Part shown: positions 11,646 to 23,040 of the stretch, in pieces | Layout of the letters: every line of letters begins with the position of its first letter | How positions within the stretch are numbered: position 1 is the first letter of the stretch | Source: Linum tenue | Lineage: Eukaryota > Streptophyta > Magnoliopsida > Malpighiales > Linaceae | Assembly: GCA_946122785.1 (NCBI GenBank) | Contig: CAMGYJ010000006.1 | Location: forward strand, 43,172,066-43,236,065 | Reading direction: 5' to 3' | DNA length: 64,000 bases | Program-made: the position numbers and the translations under genes | Notes under the pieces: generated by a model | Databases searched by the model: none | Seen by the model: the letters and a program-made list of their open reading frames with translations, nothing else | What the model was told of the DNA's origin: nothing

Positions 11646-12263
11646 TGATTCTCTTATGATTCTCAATCACCTCCAGCACACATTTTCAGTCATCTAAGTT
11701 ATGGTAGCTAGTTAGGGGAGCTACACCCAGGTGAATCCTTCTCATTTAACAGTCAAAAGTAACTTATTGTCACATAAGCACTTGGTGAATTCACAAATTG
11801 TCAAGGAGGACCATTTATTTTTACAAACAAAAATTTATTTATTGATCTATTTATAGAGTTATCTCTCTTTTTTTAATAATTCTACTCATTTTTACTAAAA
11901 CTAAAAATAAGTTACATTTTTATGAAACATTTAAACAAACAAACAAACACCCACATAAGTAATAATCTTTTTTAAACTAAACAAACTATAAGAGATGGAA
12001 ACAGAGAGTGGCATATATCGTGTTTGTTTAACCCAAAATATCTGACTAAATCTAAATAAGTAAATTTTCTACTCTTTTTTACTAAAACTAAAAAAATAAA
12101 CTAACAAACATAAATAAGAATATTTTCCAATTAAACAAAATATAAACGATGGTCTAAGTGAATTGTTTGACAATCGACTTTGAAAAATGAACTATATGAC
12201 TATATATTTTTTGCAATCAAACACTCACTTCTTCCTTATGTATATACCTATCGAATAAAACAA
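11646..12263. other. AT-rich spacer, nothing recognised
   Basis: Low-complexity A/T-rich DNA. A block containing TTTTTACTAAAACTAAAAATAA is loosely repeated at 11888 and 12078. No gene, TIR or RNA feature was seen. Confidence 0.5.
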
Positions 12264-12412
12264 GGGTAATGTCTATTTTTATCCAAATATTTTTTTAGAT
12301 TCTTTTATATTATTCAAACCTATTAAAATGCTATTAATTAATCAAATCTTCGTAATGCATCAAGATATTAGCCATTTTTACGTTATCGTTAATAATTGTG
12401 TAACTTTTTTCT

Positions 12413-12671
12413 CAGGGGCAGAGCTACACTCAAGGTAGGGTGCCCCCCCCCCCCCCCGATTGGTCCCGACCCTAGGATCGTAAGGATATTTACTACGAAA
12501 TTTATAAGTAGAACTTGTTCCGTAAATTCTATTGTGTAATAGTCATGTGGTCTAATGGTAGACAAGCTTGTTTTGTGTTTTAAAGCACACAGGATCGATC
12601 CACCATGGCTACATACATTTTGTTTAATTATTTTCGGCCCTCCCGGTCTCGAAATCCTGGCTTGGCCCCTG
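12413..12671. mobile_element. hAT MITE of the CAGGGGC type with poly-C run
   Basis: Ends are CAGGGGCAGAGC and GGCTTGGCCCCTG, flanked by TTTTTTCT and TCTTTTCT, 7 of 8 matching, as expected for hAT. It carries an uninterrupted run of about 17 C at 12441-12457 and a tRNA-like core. It is nested in the Mutator-type MITE at 12264-12873. Confidence 0.7.
12545..12605 (+). other. tRNA-like (box A/box B) segment inside the hAT MITE
   Basis: GTGGTCTAATGGTAG resembles the internal box A of a tRNA gene, and GGATCGATCC about 40 bases on resembles box B (GGTTCGANNCC). A cloverleaf is not convincing and the terminal stem does not pair well, so this is a tRNA-derived or Pol III-like motif and not a tRNA gene. 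Confidence 0.35.
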
Positions 12672-12889
12672 TCTTTTCTTAGTTAAATAACTAAAATTTT
12701 GGAATGTTGACCTTCATGTGTCTCTTTCAAGTCATTATCATGTTGCCAAGTCAAGATTACTAACAAAATTGCTAACTGGAAGTGAACATTTGGCTAATTC
12801 TTAGTATTTCGATAGGTTTGGATAATATAAAAGAATCTGAAAAAAGTTTGGATAAAAAAATAGACATTACCCGTAAAACAATTATAAAC

Positions 12890-13133
12890 TATAACAAAAG
12901 GTTTGAATATAAACTTGATGAGCAATAATTGTTAATTTAAGAGACATATGGATCAACATTCCAAAATTTTAGTATTTTAACTAAGAAAAGAGTTACAAAA
13001 TTATTCACGGTAACGTATAAATCGCTAATATTTTGATGCATTACAAAAGATTTGGCTAATTAATAGAATTTTAATAGGTTTGGATAATATAAAAAAATTA
13101 AAAAATATATGAATAAAAAATAGACATTACCCT
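12890..13133. mobile_element. Solo arm of the same long-TIR Mutator-type MITE
   Basis: The last 95 bases repeat the right arm of 12264-12873 (GGTTTGGATAATATAAAA ... AGACATTACCC) with substitutions. No left arm follows, so it is a truncated second copy or an internal duplication. Confidence 0.5.
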
Positions 13134-13339
13134 TAATTTTTTAAAAAGCTTCTTATTCATTCTGATTAAATGCAAACATATTAATTAATTATGAATGCAG
13201 CCTTTTAATGTGTTTCTATCCCTTTTTCCATTTTGATTGTCTTTCTAGAAATAAAATCCAACATTCAAAATAAGAAATCAAGAAAGTATGTCAACCATCA
13301 CATGAACAAACAAAGTCCTCTTCTTAATTGCTAAAAAAT

Positions 13340-14338
13340 TTGAGATTTCTAACATTTATCTTCTCATGCCCTCCATATAAATGTTAAAGATTCATATTTC
13401 AAAAGCTAAAATTATGAAAAACCAAAAAAATTGAAAACACCAAATTTGTTTCCTTATTTCTTTTCACAAAAATACTAAAATTTTCCTCCTTCTTTCTACT
13501 TCCATACATTAGAAAACTCAATTTTCCCTCCTCTTTCTTCCATAAAATTGAAAGAACCAAATTACCCTTTTCTTTCCTTCTACAAAAAGTTGAAAACTCA
13601 AAAGTTTCCCTCCTTATTTCTCTTTCATAATCAAAAGAATCAATTTTTCCCACTTTTTTCTCTTCCCAAATATCAAAACCACCAAAATTCCCACTTGTTT
13701 CTTTTCTAAAAAATTCAAAGAATAAAATTTCCCTCTTTTTTCTCTTCCAAAAAACTTGAATACACCAAAATTTCCCTCTTCATTTAAAAACATCAAATTA
13801 CCAAATACATTACTTTACTTTATTTATATTTAATTGATAATTTTATTGAATAGTTAAATTAACAAAAATTTTAATTATATATTATATTAATATTGTCATG
13901 ATCTCAAGTGACCTTCATGTTTCAATTTTTGTAATTTTCTTAAAATACGTAATATAAAGTGAGTTTCATATTTTTTAAATTTCCTATACGAAATGAAAAA
14001 ATAATTTTACATAAGTTTAGAATGAAAAACTTTATTTTGAAAAACTATGTATTGTATATTTTTATAATTATTCAAGTGGATTAGATGAAATTCGGGTTGA
14101 GTCGGTCGGGTTACGGGTTAGTCAGGTTCGGGTCAATCGGGTTCGGGTTAATCGGGTTGCGGGTCAGTCGGGTTGCGGGTCAATCGGGTTCAGGTTAATC
14201 CGGTTGCGGGTTAGTTGGGTTGCGGGTCAATCGGGTTGCGGGTCGGGCGGGTTACGGGTTGTTGACTTTTAGTCAATTCGGGTTGCGGGTCGGGTTGATC
14301 GGGCGGGTTAATTGGGTCGGGCTATGTTTTGACACCTA
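13340..14338. mobile_element. hAT-like element with CCCG array, copy B (inverted, partial)
   Basis: The end at about 14338 (TTTTGACACCTAT) and its G-rich array (14092-14325) are the reverse complement of the left end of 40053-43181, including the shared ACTAAAAGTCAA block next to the array. The segment 13355-13480 is the reverse complement of 685-800 in copy A. The opposite terminus was not found. Between them, 13480-13790 is a series of TTTCCCTC/TTCTTTTC-rich units of about 50 bases. Confidence 0.6.
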
Positions 14339-15918
14339 TTGCATTCAAAGTTTTTTTTTTTGTAGGAGAATAGGAGGCGGGAGTTACACGAGGTAACGAT
14401 TAGATGGCAAAATTTTGAGCAGTTGTAACATATTTTTGCATGTTGACAAAAAATCTCCATCCTATCATTGCGTAGACGAGGTGAACCAAGCCAAGGATTG
14501 TCGACTGCTCCCTCTTCCTCCTTTATCTGAAGCTGGCAACTGGTCTCTCTTTCTCAGCTTTATGTTATTGTTTGCGGTTGACTGATCGAGTTCTTCCAAA
14601 TTAAGACTTCTGGATGGTAAATTTCCGTACTCGATGAGTGAATGTATTTCTTCTTCGTTTTTCACGAAGTTGGACTTAGGTCATATATATCTCATTTGGT
14701 TGAATATGAGATCGTTTTCCTTGGATGCCTATTGCAACCCGATTCCATGGAAAGTAGAGTTGTAAGGGTTGTTCATTATATTCTTTATGTTCATGATTGA
14801 CATACTACCAGCTAGCTATACAATGATGATTTGGTTAATAATTAGTAGGTAGCAAAAGGGTTGTAAGTAGAAGCGAACATAATTGGGATTTTATAAAGGT
14901 CACGAAGAAGAACGAAAATGATGGTGGTGGTTTCTCGCTTGTCTTTTTCGATGTTTTTTCAATTTCTACACGTTTGCAATGAAATTTGTTTGTTTCATTA
15001 TGGTGGGTTTTCCTCATTGAATCCCTAACTAAAGCTTGATTTTGACATGATTGTTTTCTTACCAACTGCTATTTGGATTGATGCATAAATTCAGTTCACA
15101 CCCGAGGAATCTGCAAGATAGAATGAGTTAAGTTGTATTGAAGTCTGCTCCTTTCATTATTTGTCTAGTTGTTATTAGGTAAAAAGGCACCATTTTTCTG
15201 CATGAGATATGTATCTCTCTACAAAATAAAAATTGTGTTTATATACAGTTTAGTTTGCTAAAAATATTGCTTTAATAAATTAGTGACAACTGATAGTTCT
15301 GTTTGTTGTTGGTTTTGCTAGAACATTTACAAGGTAAATTAAACAAGTATGCTGAAGATTGATGCATGTGGATGCCAAATTGCTTCCTCATTATTCCAAA
15401 ATTGCATATGTAACTGATAATACACGAGATTCGTGGGATCTAGATCGGATTATTCTCTATTATCATATAGCAACCTATGATAAGTGAGAGAAAATAAAAA
15501 GCTCTTTGCTTATTTTTTATATTAATTGAAGCATATTTTCTTATTCTAACTTCTTCTTTTGTGTCCTTAATTCTTTTACTTCTTTATCAGTTTTGTGTGC
15601 TAAAGAATGAATAATTTCTTATCTTTATAATCTTAAAGGGTGAATTCGATACAAAATTCTAAATCAGTAAAGAATGATCTACAGAGCTCAGCAAATAAAA
15701 TTACAATTTTCATAAATAAAAAAAGTATAGAAGTATGAAACAATACTTGAAATAAGGTAAGTGAGATTTAAAATTCCATGTATGTTAGCTTAACAAACAT
15801 AAATAATAATAAAAATTAGAATACTATAACGAATTATAAAAATAACCAAACAAAATGCATCGCCCAACGAGCGGGTAAAAAACTAATTATTGTTAATAAA
15901 TGTTAGTTTATTCATCAA
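14339..15918. other. Spacer, no gene recognised
   Basis: AT-rich DNA with short open frames only. No codon structure, TIR or RNA gene could be supported. Confidence 0.45.
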
Positions 15919-16500
15919 ATCGGTGTTAATATTGCATTTCTTCATGGTGACCTACTGACCTGCATGAGAAAGTTTGCATAAAGTGCCTCAAAAATTTTCA
16001 TGCAACGAGGATAATCAAGTTTGTCGTTTTCAAAAATCTATTTATGACCTCAAGCAGGCTTCCCACAATTTATATCACAAGTTCTCTGCAACTTTGGTTG
16101 AGTTTTGCTTTCTTCAGAGCCATGCATATCCTTCTATCTTTTTTACAAGATAGTCCTTTTGTCGTTGCACTTATATATGTTGATGATGTCATCTTGTTGG
16201 TGATGACTTGACTTTCATTCAATAAGTTAAGATATTTCTGTATGATTACTTCAACATCAATGAATTGAGCCCTTTGAAGTACTTTCTATATATTGAAGTT
16301 TCTTGTTCTACTTAAGAGTGTGGTAATCAACTAGAGAAAGTATCTGCTAGTTCTTTGGCCGAAATTTATTTTTAAGCAAATCGCCCTTGTGCCTATCCCA
16401 TTGAGCAGAAATCATCAACTCGATGGTTTCGAGTCGCCTCATGCGCCCTGCCCATGCCACTGATATATTAGTACCCAGATAACCTCTCAGACTATTTCCC
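15919..16500 (+). pseudogene. Ty1/copia reverse transcriptase relic
   Basis: The plus strand spells the copia RT landmarks in order, but in shifting frames: AFLHGDL (15933), KSIYDLKQASHNLYHKFSAT with LVEF (16040), VALIYVDDVILL (16160) containing the YVDD catalytic motif, and FNINELSPLKYFL (16250), with PIEQKS near 16400 as a possible continuation. Many stops and frameshifts interrupt it. Neither LTR could be placed, so only an internal pol fragment is supported. RT converts element RNA to cDNA in virus-like particles; this copy is dead. Confidence 0.75.
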
Positions 16501-17081
16501 AAATGCATCACCTTGATACTTCAGGAGCAGTATGAGTGGTGGCAAGTTTTCATCCCGTGGTTTGATGCTTGGGATGCTTTCATTCGGAGTCAGCACTCAG
16601 CAGCCACCACCTTAAGCACCACATGGCGAAGGTAGACAATAAGTTGATCTTGAGGAGTCAGGCAGTGACTCGTTTTGATTTGAGCGTGGTGATGATATTG
16701 TTTGACTTATGTTTTAAGAAGTACTAGAGAGGAGACCACACAGTGTTGCGGTGCAAGTGTAGCTCGTGATAAATTGATCTGGAAGTCCGTGATTTCAATT
16801 GGTATTAGCAAATCAATTATATTTTCGAACCAAATATCTTTCAACGTAAAAATATGATAAATGACTACAATTTCTCTGGTTTCCTTACACGGAGTACTTG
16901 TTATGCCAAATAGATGAAATTCTTATAACAAAGCTATTTAGCAATTATCGATGACACTGTACAACATCAGCAACATAACACCACTAATTAATCACTGGTG
17001 CTTAACCATTCTTTCTTGAAATGACATATTAGAAAACCCCATCTTGAGCCACGAATAAAACTAAAGAAATAAAGAAGGGTA
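16501..17081. other. Spacer next to the CACTA element
   Basis: No gene or repeat recognised. It ends in GTA, the target duplication of the CACTA element that follows. Confidence 0.4.
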
Positions 17082-20000
17082 CACTACAACAAAAGTCGCC
17101 TACAGCAGGGGTCATATTCCAGCGGTTGTGAGATTGGCTGCCGGGTTTTACTCGATAAAACTTATGCAGCGGTATAAGCAGCGGTTAAGGGGACCGCTTT
17201 GGGAAAAATCCCCAAATCATTATATCTTTACCCGGCCCAACTGAATTGGCCTACCTCCGGAAATTGGTTTTCCATTTCCCCATTTTTTTGCTATTGAAAA
17301 GCTCTCCCAATTCGATTAAAAAAAAATTGGTCCCCGATTCCTTTTCTTTCCAAAATCGAGTTCTTTCTTTTCTCCGCTCTCCAGCAAGAACCCTAACATC
17401 ACCACGCGCACACGAGACCCCAATCCTCTGATTTCTTCTCGAACCTTTGCAGCTTGAAACCTAGATCTTTGCTTGCTCTGCTTCGACCCTCGTCCAGTCT
17501 ACCTGCAACTACGATGAACTCACTATCGCCGCCCAGATCTCCTTCTTCCGTCTGGAGGTCTGACCTTCGCGGAATCGTGGTTCTGCCAGTATTTACAGTC
17601 TCCCTGGTTCCGCATCTGTCTACTCTCGTCCGCTGGTAAGAACTCGTGAATTGATTTCTTTCTCTCTCTTTATTGACTTGGATTTATGGTGAACTCTCTC
17701 TCTCTGTTATACAGTCTTCTTCTAGCATGAAGGAGGCAGAGTCAGCAAGCAATTGAAACTTCAGTTTTGATGACGAGATGAACTTTGTGGTTGTTGTGTG
17801 CATTGAGGAGCAGCGAGATGTGGATCAATCTCAATTAAAGTCATCAGGCCTTGTAAGAGGCAATTAGGTTTTGGTATTTGTGATGTTTGGGTTATTGAAT
17901 TCGTATCAATTAGAAGTACCTACCAATGATTAAAATTGGGCATGAATCTATTCGTCTGTTAATTTTGCTTTGAAAAGTGAATAAAATTAAATTTTGTGAC
18001 TCCAGAATGAGAAGGTGAGTAGTTGTTATTTCGCCATATGGATTATTTCCGTCACTCTATCTTGAAGGTGAAGTCTTATTTCTTCCTGTGGAGCTTCTTA
18101 CATAATTCTAAGTTCATTTTTGACAATACTGCACATGTTGTTCTTTTCCTTGTCCAAGTGATAAAATGTATGATACTTAAGTGAAAATTTTCTCTGAACA
18201 CTTGTTACATAGTTGGGCTCTAAGGATTACTCCATTCATTGTGCAAAATATAAATCTTGAGATAACTTCTTCCTCTTTTAACCTTTTACCCTGCATGTTA
18301 CTTCCAATCTAATCTAATAACTTGATGCCTACTTCTTTCTTTTATCATGAACCCATAGCATGTCTATTAAGCTAGTATATTGAACCTTTTTTTTAATCAC
18401 TAGTAATGTCTCTCTTTCTTTGATATTTGTCAGCCACTTCTACAGTGGAACTTGTTGATATTAAGTTACCATTGACACTCTTTCATGAAAATGAGAAGTT
18501 GATTTCCCTACAACTTCACTACTTATCGGTATGTGTACTGTGATCAAGAACTTAAAATTTATTAGCTTTACTTTCTGTCCTATTAATCCTCTGGTCTATA
18601 TCTTATGAGCTTGGGCATTTGAAGGAAGAACATTTGAACTCTGCTTTCCGCTTTCTGATTCCTGCTTACTGTCTTTAGTTTCATTGCTGCCTGACTCTTC
18701 TCTTTCAAAAGCTTATTGATCAGGTACCCCTGGACAGCTTAATAAGTACGAACAAGAAGTGACTAAATCGAGTGAGAAGGTAATGTAATGGGTTTAGCTT
18801 CTTTTTCTTGGTCCCATCTTTGGCATCAAAGACTACTGTCTACCAATATTTTGCTCTACATGGTTTTGGTCAGCTTGCATCTGTTGACTTTCTTATGATT
18901 CAAGTTAACTCTCCATTGGTTTGGAAACCCTGTCTTTGATATGATTGTGACTGGTTTGAGCAGTCAGGTTAATAAGGTCACTTCTTAATCTGTACAGGTA
19001 CAAAGACGTCTTGCCCAAAACCGTGAGGCTGCTCGTAAAAGTCGTCTACGTAAAATGGTAAAATGTGGATTGCATAATAGGCAATTAGTTTGTTTCATGT
19101 CATTTTGTTGCTTTTAAGTTTGAAAGGGTTGCACTAGTTTTTTTTGTCTTGTCTGTTCACGCATGTGTTCAGGATTGGTATGTTGACTCGCATAAATTAT
19201 AGGTCAGGCACTCCTTTAGATATTTCATAGCATTGAATTGACTGTTTTCCGCTCTACATTTCTTAATATTAAGAGCACGATGAAGTTTATTTCAATTACC
19301 AACTACAAGAACTTGATTGTGAGAGCCGAAGAGGGATTAATGAGAAGGAAGCTTAATTTGGGTAAACTGATGAGATTGCTCATTATCCTTTTACCAACTT
19401 ATTCCCAGGCTAGGCCAAGTTCCTTTAACTTAGTGAAGAAGTACCCATATTTGCTCTGTTTTTTCTTTCGGTTAAATAAATGACCAGCCATACTGTGTGA
19501 GATGAGGTAGGAGGGATGGATTTGAAGAGTTGCAAGCTGTAAATTTGGATTGTGTCATGCTGTCAGGTACATCTTCCCTATACTTTATGTACGCAAGCAA
19601 GGTTCTATGTTGCTCTTCCTATTGGTCTGCTTTCAGAATGGACAAACTAGAAACTAACCCGAGAGACAGGAAATGTGTTGAAGATATGCTTTTGTGCTAC
19701 ACTTTCCCACCCCTTATGTCAGTTTTATTAACTTAAATATAGCTAACATGAGAGAGATGAGAAGTATATTGAAGAGCTTAAATCTGGTCTTTTGCTTTCA
19801 ATCACTATTTCATTTGTTGTTGTAGGTTGCAGATATCCAGGAAACAAGCCGATGTGGTATCAGAACTAACTAATCCATATATCAATAGCTTCAATTATGC
19901 ACTTGGACAACTCTCTATTAATCCAGTTATATTTGTTATTGTGACCTAGAAAATAACGGAAGGGGATTCAGAAGGAGGTCAATGGAGGGTTCATTTTCAT

Positions 20001-21224
20001 CAAGCCAATTTGCTACACGAGGACAAAAGGTAAGTAAAAAAAAACACAAACTGCATCTCTGAGTTAATTAGTCGTGCCAGTTCTTTTCTGTATTTTATTT
20101 GTGGTTGTGCATTAACATGTTGGGAGTTGCGGAACTTAAGAAACTCCCATGATAAGTAACTCCCCACTCAAGTCAGGCATGCATAGACGTCTATCTAGTT
20201 TCAAATTCAACTGTTTGCTAAGCTTTTGTTGATAAAATCTCATGTTTCAATGTTCTTTTGACAAGTCATCACATCTTCTTTAGGTCCTCTTCATGGTAGC
20301 TTGAATGTCTTGAGTACTTGCACTTGATGACATAATTTTGATGTTAGATAAACTCCATTTGCTAGGAATTGATAAAGAAAGCTAAATCCAAGATTTGTAT
20401 GTCACTCGGTTTATTTCTCTTCTGTTATGTGCTTCCAGGGGGTTTTGTTGCCATGAATCTTTTTTCATGTTATGTTTTCATTATCTTCTCCAAGCTATTT
20501 TGTAAGACGACCTTTTGTTTTTGTTTTTATGCCTTTTTAACAGGTGAATATGGGTTTCAAAAGAAAGCACTGCATGATGTGGACGATTCAGAAGACAACA
20601 AAGTTTGACTTCCTTTTGATATGAATAGACAACAAACTTGTCTTTGCTCAAGTTTAACAGTGTTACTTTGATTGTGAATTGTTGATTTGGTGAGTTTCTA
20701 TATGTTTGATTTCCTTTTGATAATGTGTACCACGAGTGATGTGTACTGTGACTGTTAGCTAGTTGTGGCAAGATAGAAGTTCATGGGAGATTTGAAATCC
20801 AGTAAGCAGGTAGTAAGGGTTGTACAATTTTATGGGGAAACAGTAAAACCCAAAAATTTTATATTTTAGCGACGGTTTTAATTTTCGTCGCTAAAGGAAT
20901 CGTCAAATATGATTATCCGGCGGTTTGGGGAATAATGATAACAGTAGGGGTTCTAAAACCGCTGGCTTAACACCTATTACTGCTGCAAAAGTTCACTATA
21001 AAACTGTCTCGTAAGATGAAATGGCGACCGTTTTAACCGTTGCCAAAACCGCAGCTAATACAATCACCAGGGGTTGGGACGAACGCTGGCATAGGTTTGC
21101 AGCGGTCTTCCTAGCGGCGGTTTTGCAGGGGTCATAAAAACCGCTGCCGGGTTAGTTAGCGACGGTTTAATTCGTCGCTAAATGACAAAAAAATCCCCTG
21201 CTGTATGTTGTTTGTTTTGTAGTG
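17082..21224. mobile_element. Non-autonomous CACTA transposon (4143 bp) with captured gene DNA
   Basis: Termini CACTACAACAAAAG (left) and GTTTTGTAGTG (right) are flanked by GTA on both sides, the 3-bp duplication of CACTA elements. Subterminal motifs typical of the superfamily repeat at both ends: GCAGCGGTT, CAGGGGTCAT, AACCGCTGCCGG, and a TAGCGACGG/CCGTCGCTA palindrome near 20865-20900 and 21160-21180. No transposase (TNP2-type) frame is present. The interior is not CACTA-like: it holds a leader-like segment (17250-17640), GT-AG intron signatures and bZIP exons, so it is a gene-capturing derivative. Confidence 0.85.
18723..19060 (+). pseudogene. Captured TGA-type (group D) bZIP gene fragment
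   Basis: Two exon-like blocks with correct splice signals are visible. The first (18723-18780) reads GTPGQLNKYEQEVTKSSEK and ends at a GTAATG donor. The second (about 18999-19057), after an ACAG acceptor, reads VQRRLAQNREAARKSRLRK, the DNA-binding basic region of TGA bZIP factors (N and R contacts present), and stops at a GTAAAA donor exactly where plant TGA genes have an intron. TGA1/TGA4 relatives share the GTPGQ segment upstream. The leucine zipper and the DOG1-type C-terminal domain were not found downstream, so the gene is incomplete. The parent would be a nuclear regulator binding TGACG motifs in defence and stress responses. Lying inside a CACTA element, it is a captured fragment and not a resident gene. 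Confidence 0.75.
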
Positions 21225-22230
21225 GTACTTTACTCTCCTGATCCACTAATAGAACTGAAGAAATGAAGAACCGTGTTTTACTCTTCATACCCTATACTCA
21301 AAGGAAAATGAAACCACAAAACTCTATAACCTCAAAAGAAAAAACACCAATTTATCTTGTAATTCATGTTTAGTCCAATTTCCTACTTACTTTAAATTTA
21401 CATCACCCAACACTCACCACAGACAATGACTGTTAGCAACACATTATATTTGTTGCATGTCGAAAGTTTGCATAAATAATAAACAATACTTTTAGTAGTG
21501 TCTTCTATAGATGGTGTTGCATAAATTATTATGTAATATTTTTCAAGAGGCTATTTTTCTAGTAGTGACTGACCCCCTTGCATTATTTAACCCATCACTC
21601 GTGAATAAATCCATCACTAATTTTGCATGATACAACATAAAGCAAAAATTGGAAAATATATGAAAATTTTAACATTCCAACAACTAAGGCCAACAAATAG
21701 AAATTAAAAGTCCAATAATACAAAGTGAAGCCCACTAATTGCTATTTGGCATCACTAATTTTGATTGAAGTTTAGCCCAATAATAACTCTAGTAAGGAGC
21801 AATAATACGCAACTTATGTTCATATATATAGCCCACTAACTCTTTAAGGAAAGGAGCAATAATACGCAACTTATGTTGATATATATAGTCCACTAACTGC
21901 TCAATGTTTATATAATATCCCACTAACTATTTAGGGAACAATAACCTTAATTTAAGTTTATATATATTCACGGGATAGGAGAGACCCACACTATGTTGTG
22001 GGCCATGTAACCAAGAACAAATGAAGGCCCATTTTAATTTTGGCAAGCCCATTACTTCACTCCAACTCCTAAATTAGCGACAACACTGCAATCTACATCT
22101 CTTTTCCTCTATTTTTGCTCGCCTCAATCTTTTTTTTTTAGAAAGACAGACCCAAATTGCGTCCTATATCATATTAGAAACTCTTTGTTAGGTGATACCC
22201 ATATCGCCTCAATCCCTTTACTTTACTTAA
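21225..22230. other. AT-rich spacer with one short tandem duplication
   Basis: No gene recognised. A 57-bp unit is present twice (21794-21850 and 21851-21907), starting AAGGAGCAATAATACGC, and a third looser copy follows to about 21960. Confidence 0.5.
21794..21907. repeat. 57-bp tandem duplication
   Basis: Two adjacent copies beginning AAGGAGCAATAATACGC and ending near CCACTAACT, with a few differences including C/G and C/T substitutions. Confidence 0.7.
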
Positions 22231-22640
22231 GGGTTCGTTTGGATGAGGCAATTGCCCAATGAGTCAATTGGGCAAATTGACTCATTTGAGAATTGGTTCA
22301 TATTTAGTTTGAGGAATTCTACATAAATTGTCTCGTTTGGTTAGGTTTTGATAGTCTAAGCAATTCATTTTTGTCTTATTTGGAGAGAAAGTTGAAATAC
22401 CAAATTGTCCTTCATTAATGATTATTTTATTCCCCTCCTTCTCCATACTACGGCAGCCATCTCCAAAAAAAATGGTGTATTTTGATTGTGTTAATATTTG
22501 GAGATAAACCTGCAATCTATAATAGAAACTAAGCTGATACAGGCAAAAAATGCTTGTCACTATAACCTGCAATTTAACAAGCCATTCATAATAGATAACT
22601 CACAATACAAACATTAAAAGTCAGGTCTTTCTGTGACCCC

Positions 22641-23027
22641 TGTCACGGACCAACTCTTGGCCGTGCGACACTTAGCACTCAAGTCTCGTTAGAGCGCTAA
22701 GTCAGCCTTGCTCGTATTCACTCAAACTCACAAGTGTTGGAGAAAACTCTATAGATGGAAATCTCTCAATTTCTGGATGAATGAAAAGTGGTGGAGAGGG
22801 CTGCTTATATAGGCATCCTCTCCACTAAGTACAATGTACATGGCCGTCATAAATGAACGAACCTAGATAGTCCCCCCATACATGAACTAGCCCCATACAT
22901 GAATGTAATAAATAAGGTACATGAATAAGATAGATAAAGGGGGATGCATGTACATTGGTGCATGAATCGGAAGATGCATGCATGTACTTGCATCCTTCTA
23001 GAATGCTCTAGAATCTTCCGCGTAACA
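22641..23027 (-). repeat. 3' LTR of chromovirus 1
   Basis: Begins TGTCACGG and ends CGTAACA on the plus strand. On the element strand it has a TATA box CTATATAAG near 22805-22815. Differs from the other LTR at three of 387 bases. Confidence 0.92.
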
Positions 23028-23040
23028 TTCTCCCCCACTC
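23028..23040 (-). other. Polypurine tract of chromovirus 1
   Basis: On the minus strand GAGTGGGGGAGAA lies directly before the 3' LTR, the expected primer for plus-strand DNA synthesis. Confidence 0.8.

Larger units (their letters stand above)
12264..12873. mobile_element. Long-TIR Mutator-type MITE with a nested hAT MITE
   Basis: Inverted arms of roughly 75 bases or more begin GGGTAATGTCTATTTTT at 12264 and end with the complement at 12873. Flanks are ATAAAACAA and GTAAAACAA, a 9-bp duplication with one mismatch. It is non-coding and is interrupted at 12413-12671. Confidence 0.65.

Noticed and set aside
12545..12605. Possible tRNA gene
   Set aside because: Only box A/B-like words; no acceptor stem pairing or anticodon arm could be drawn, and it lies in a MITE.
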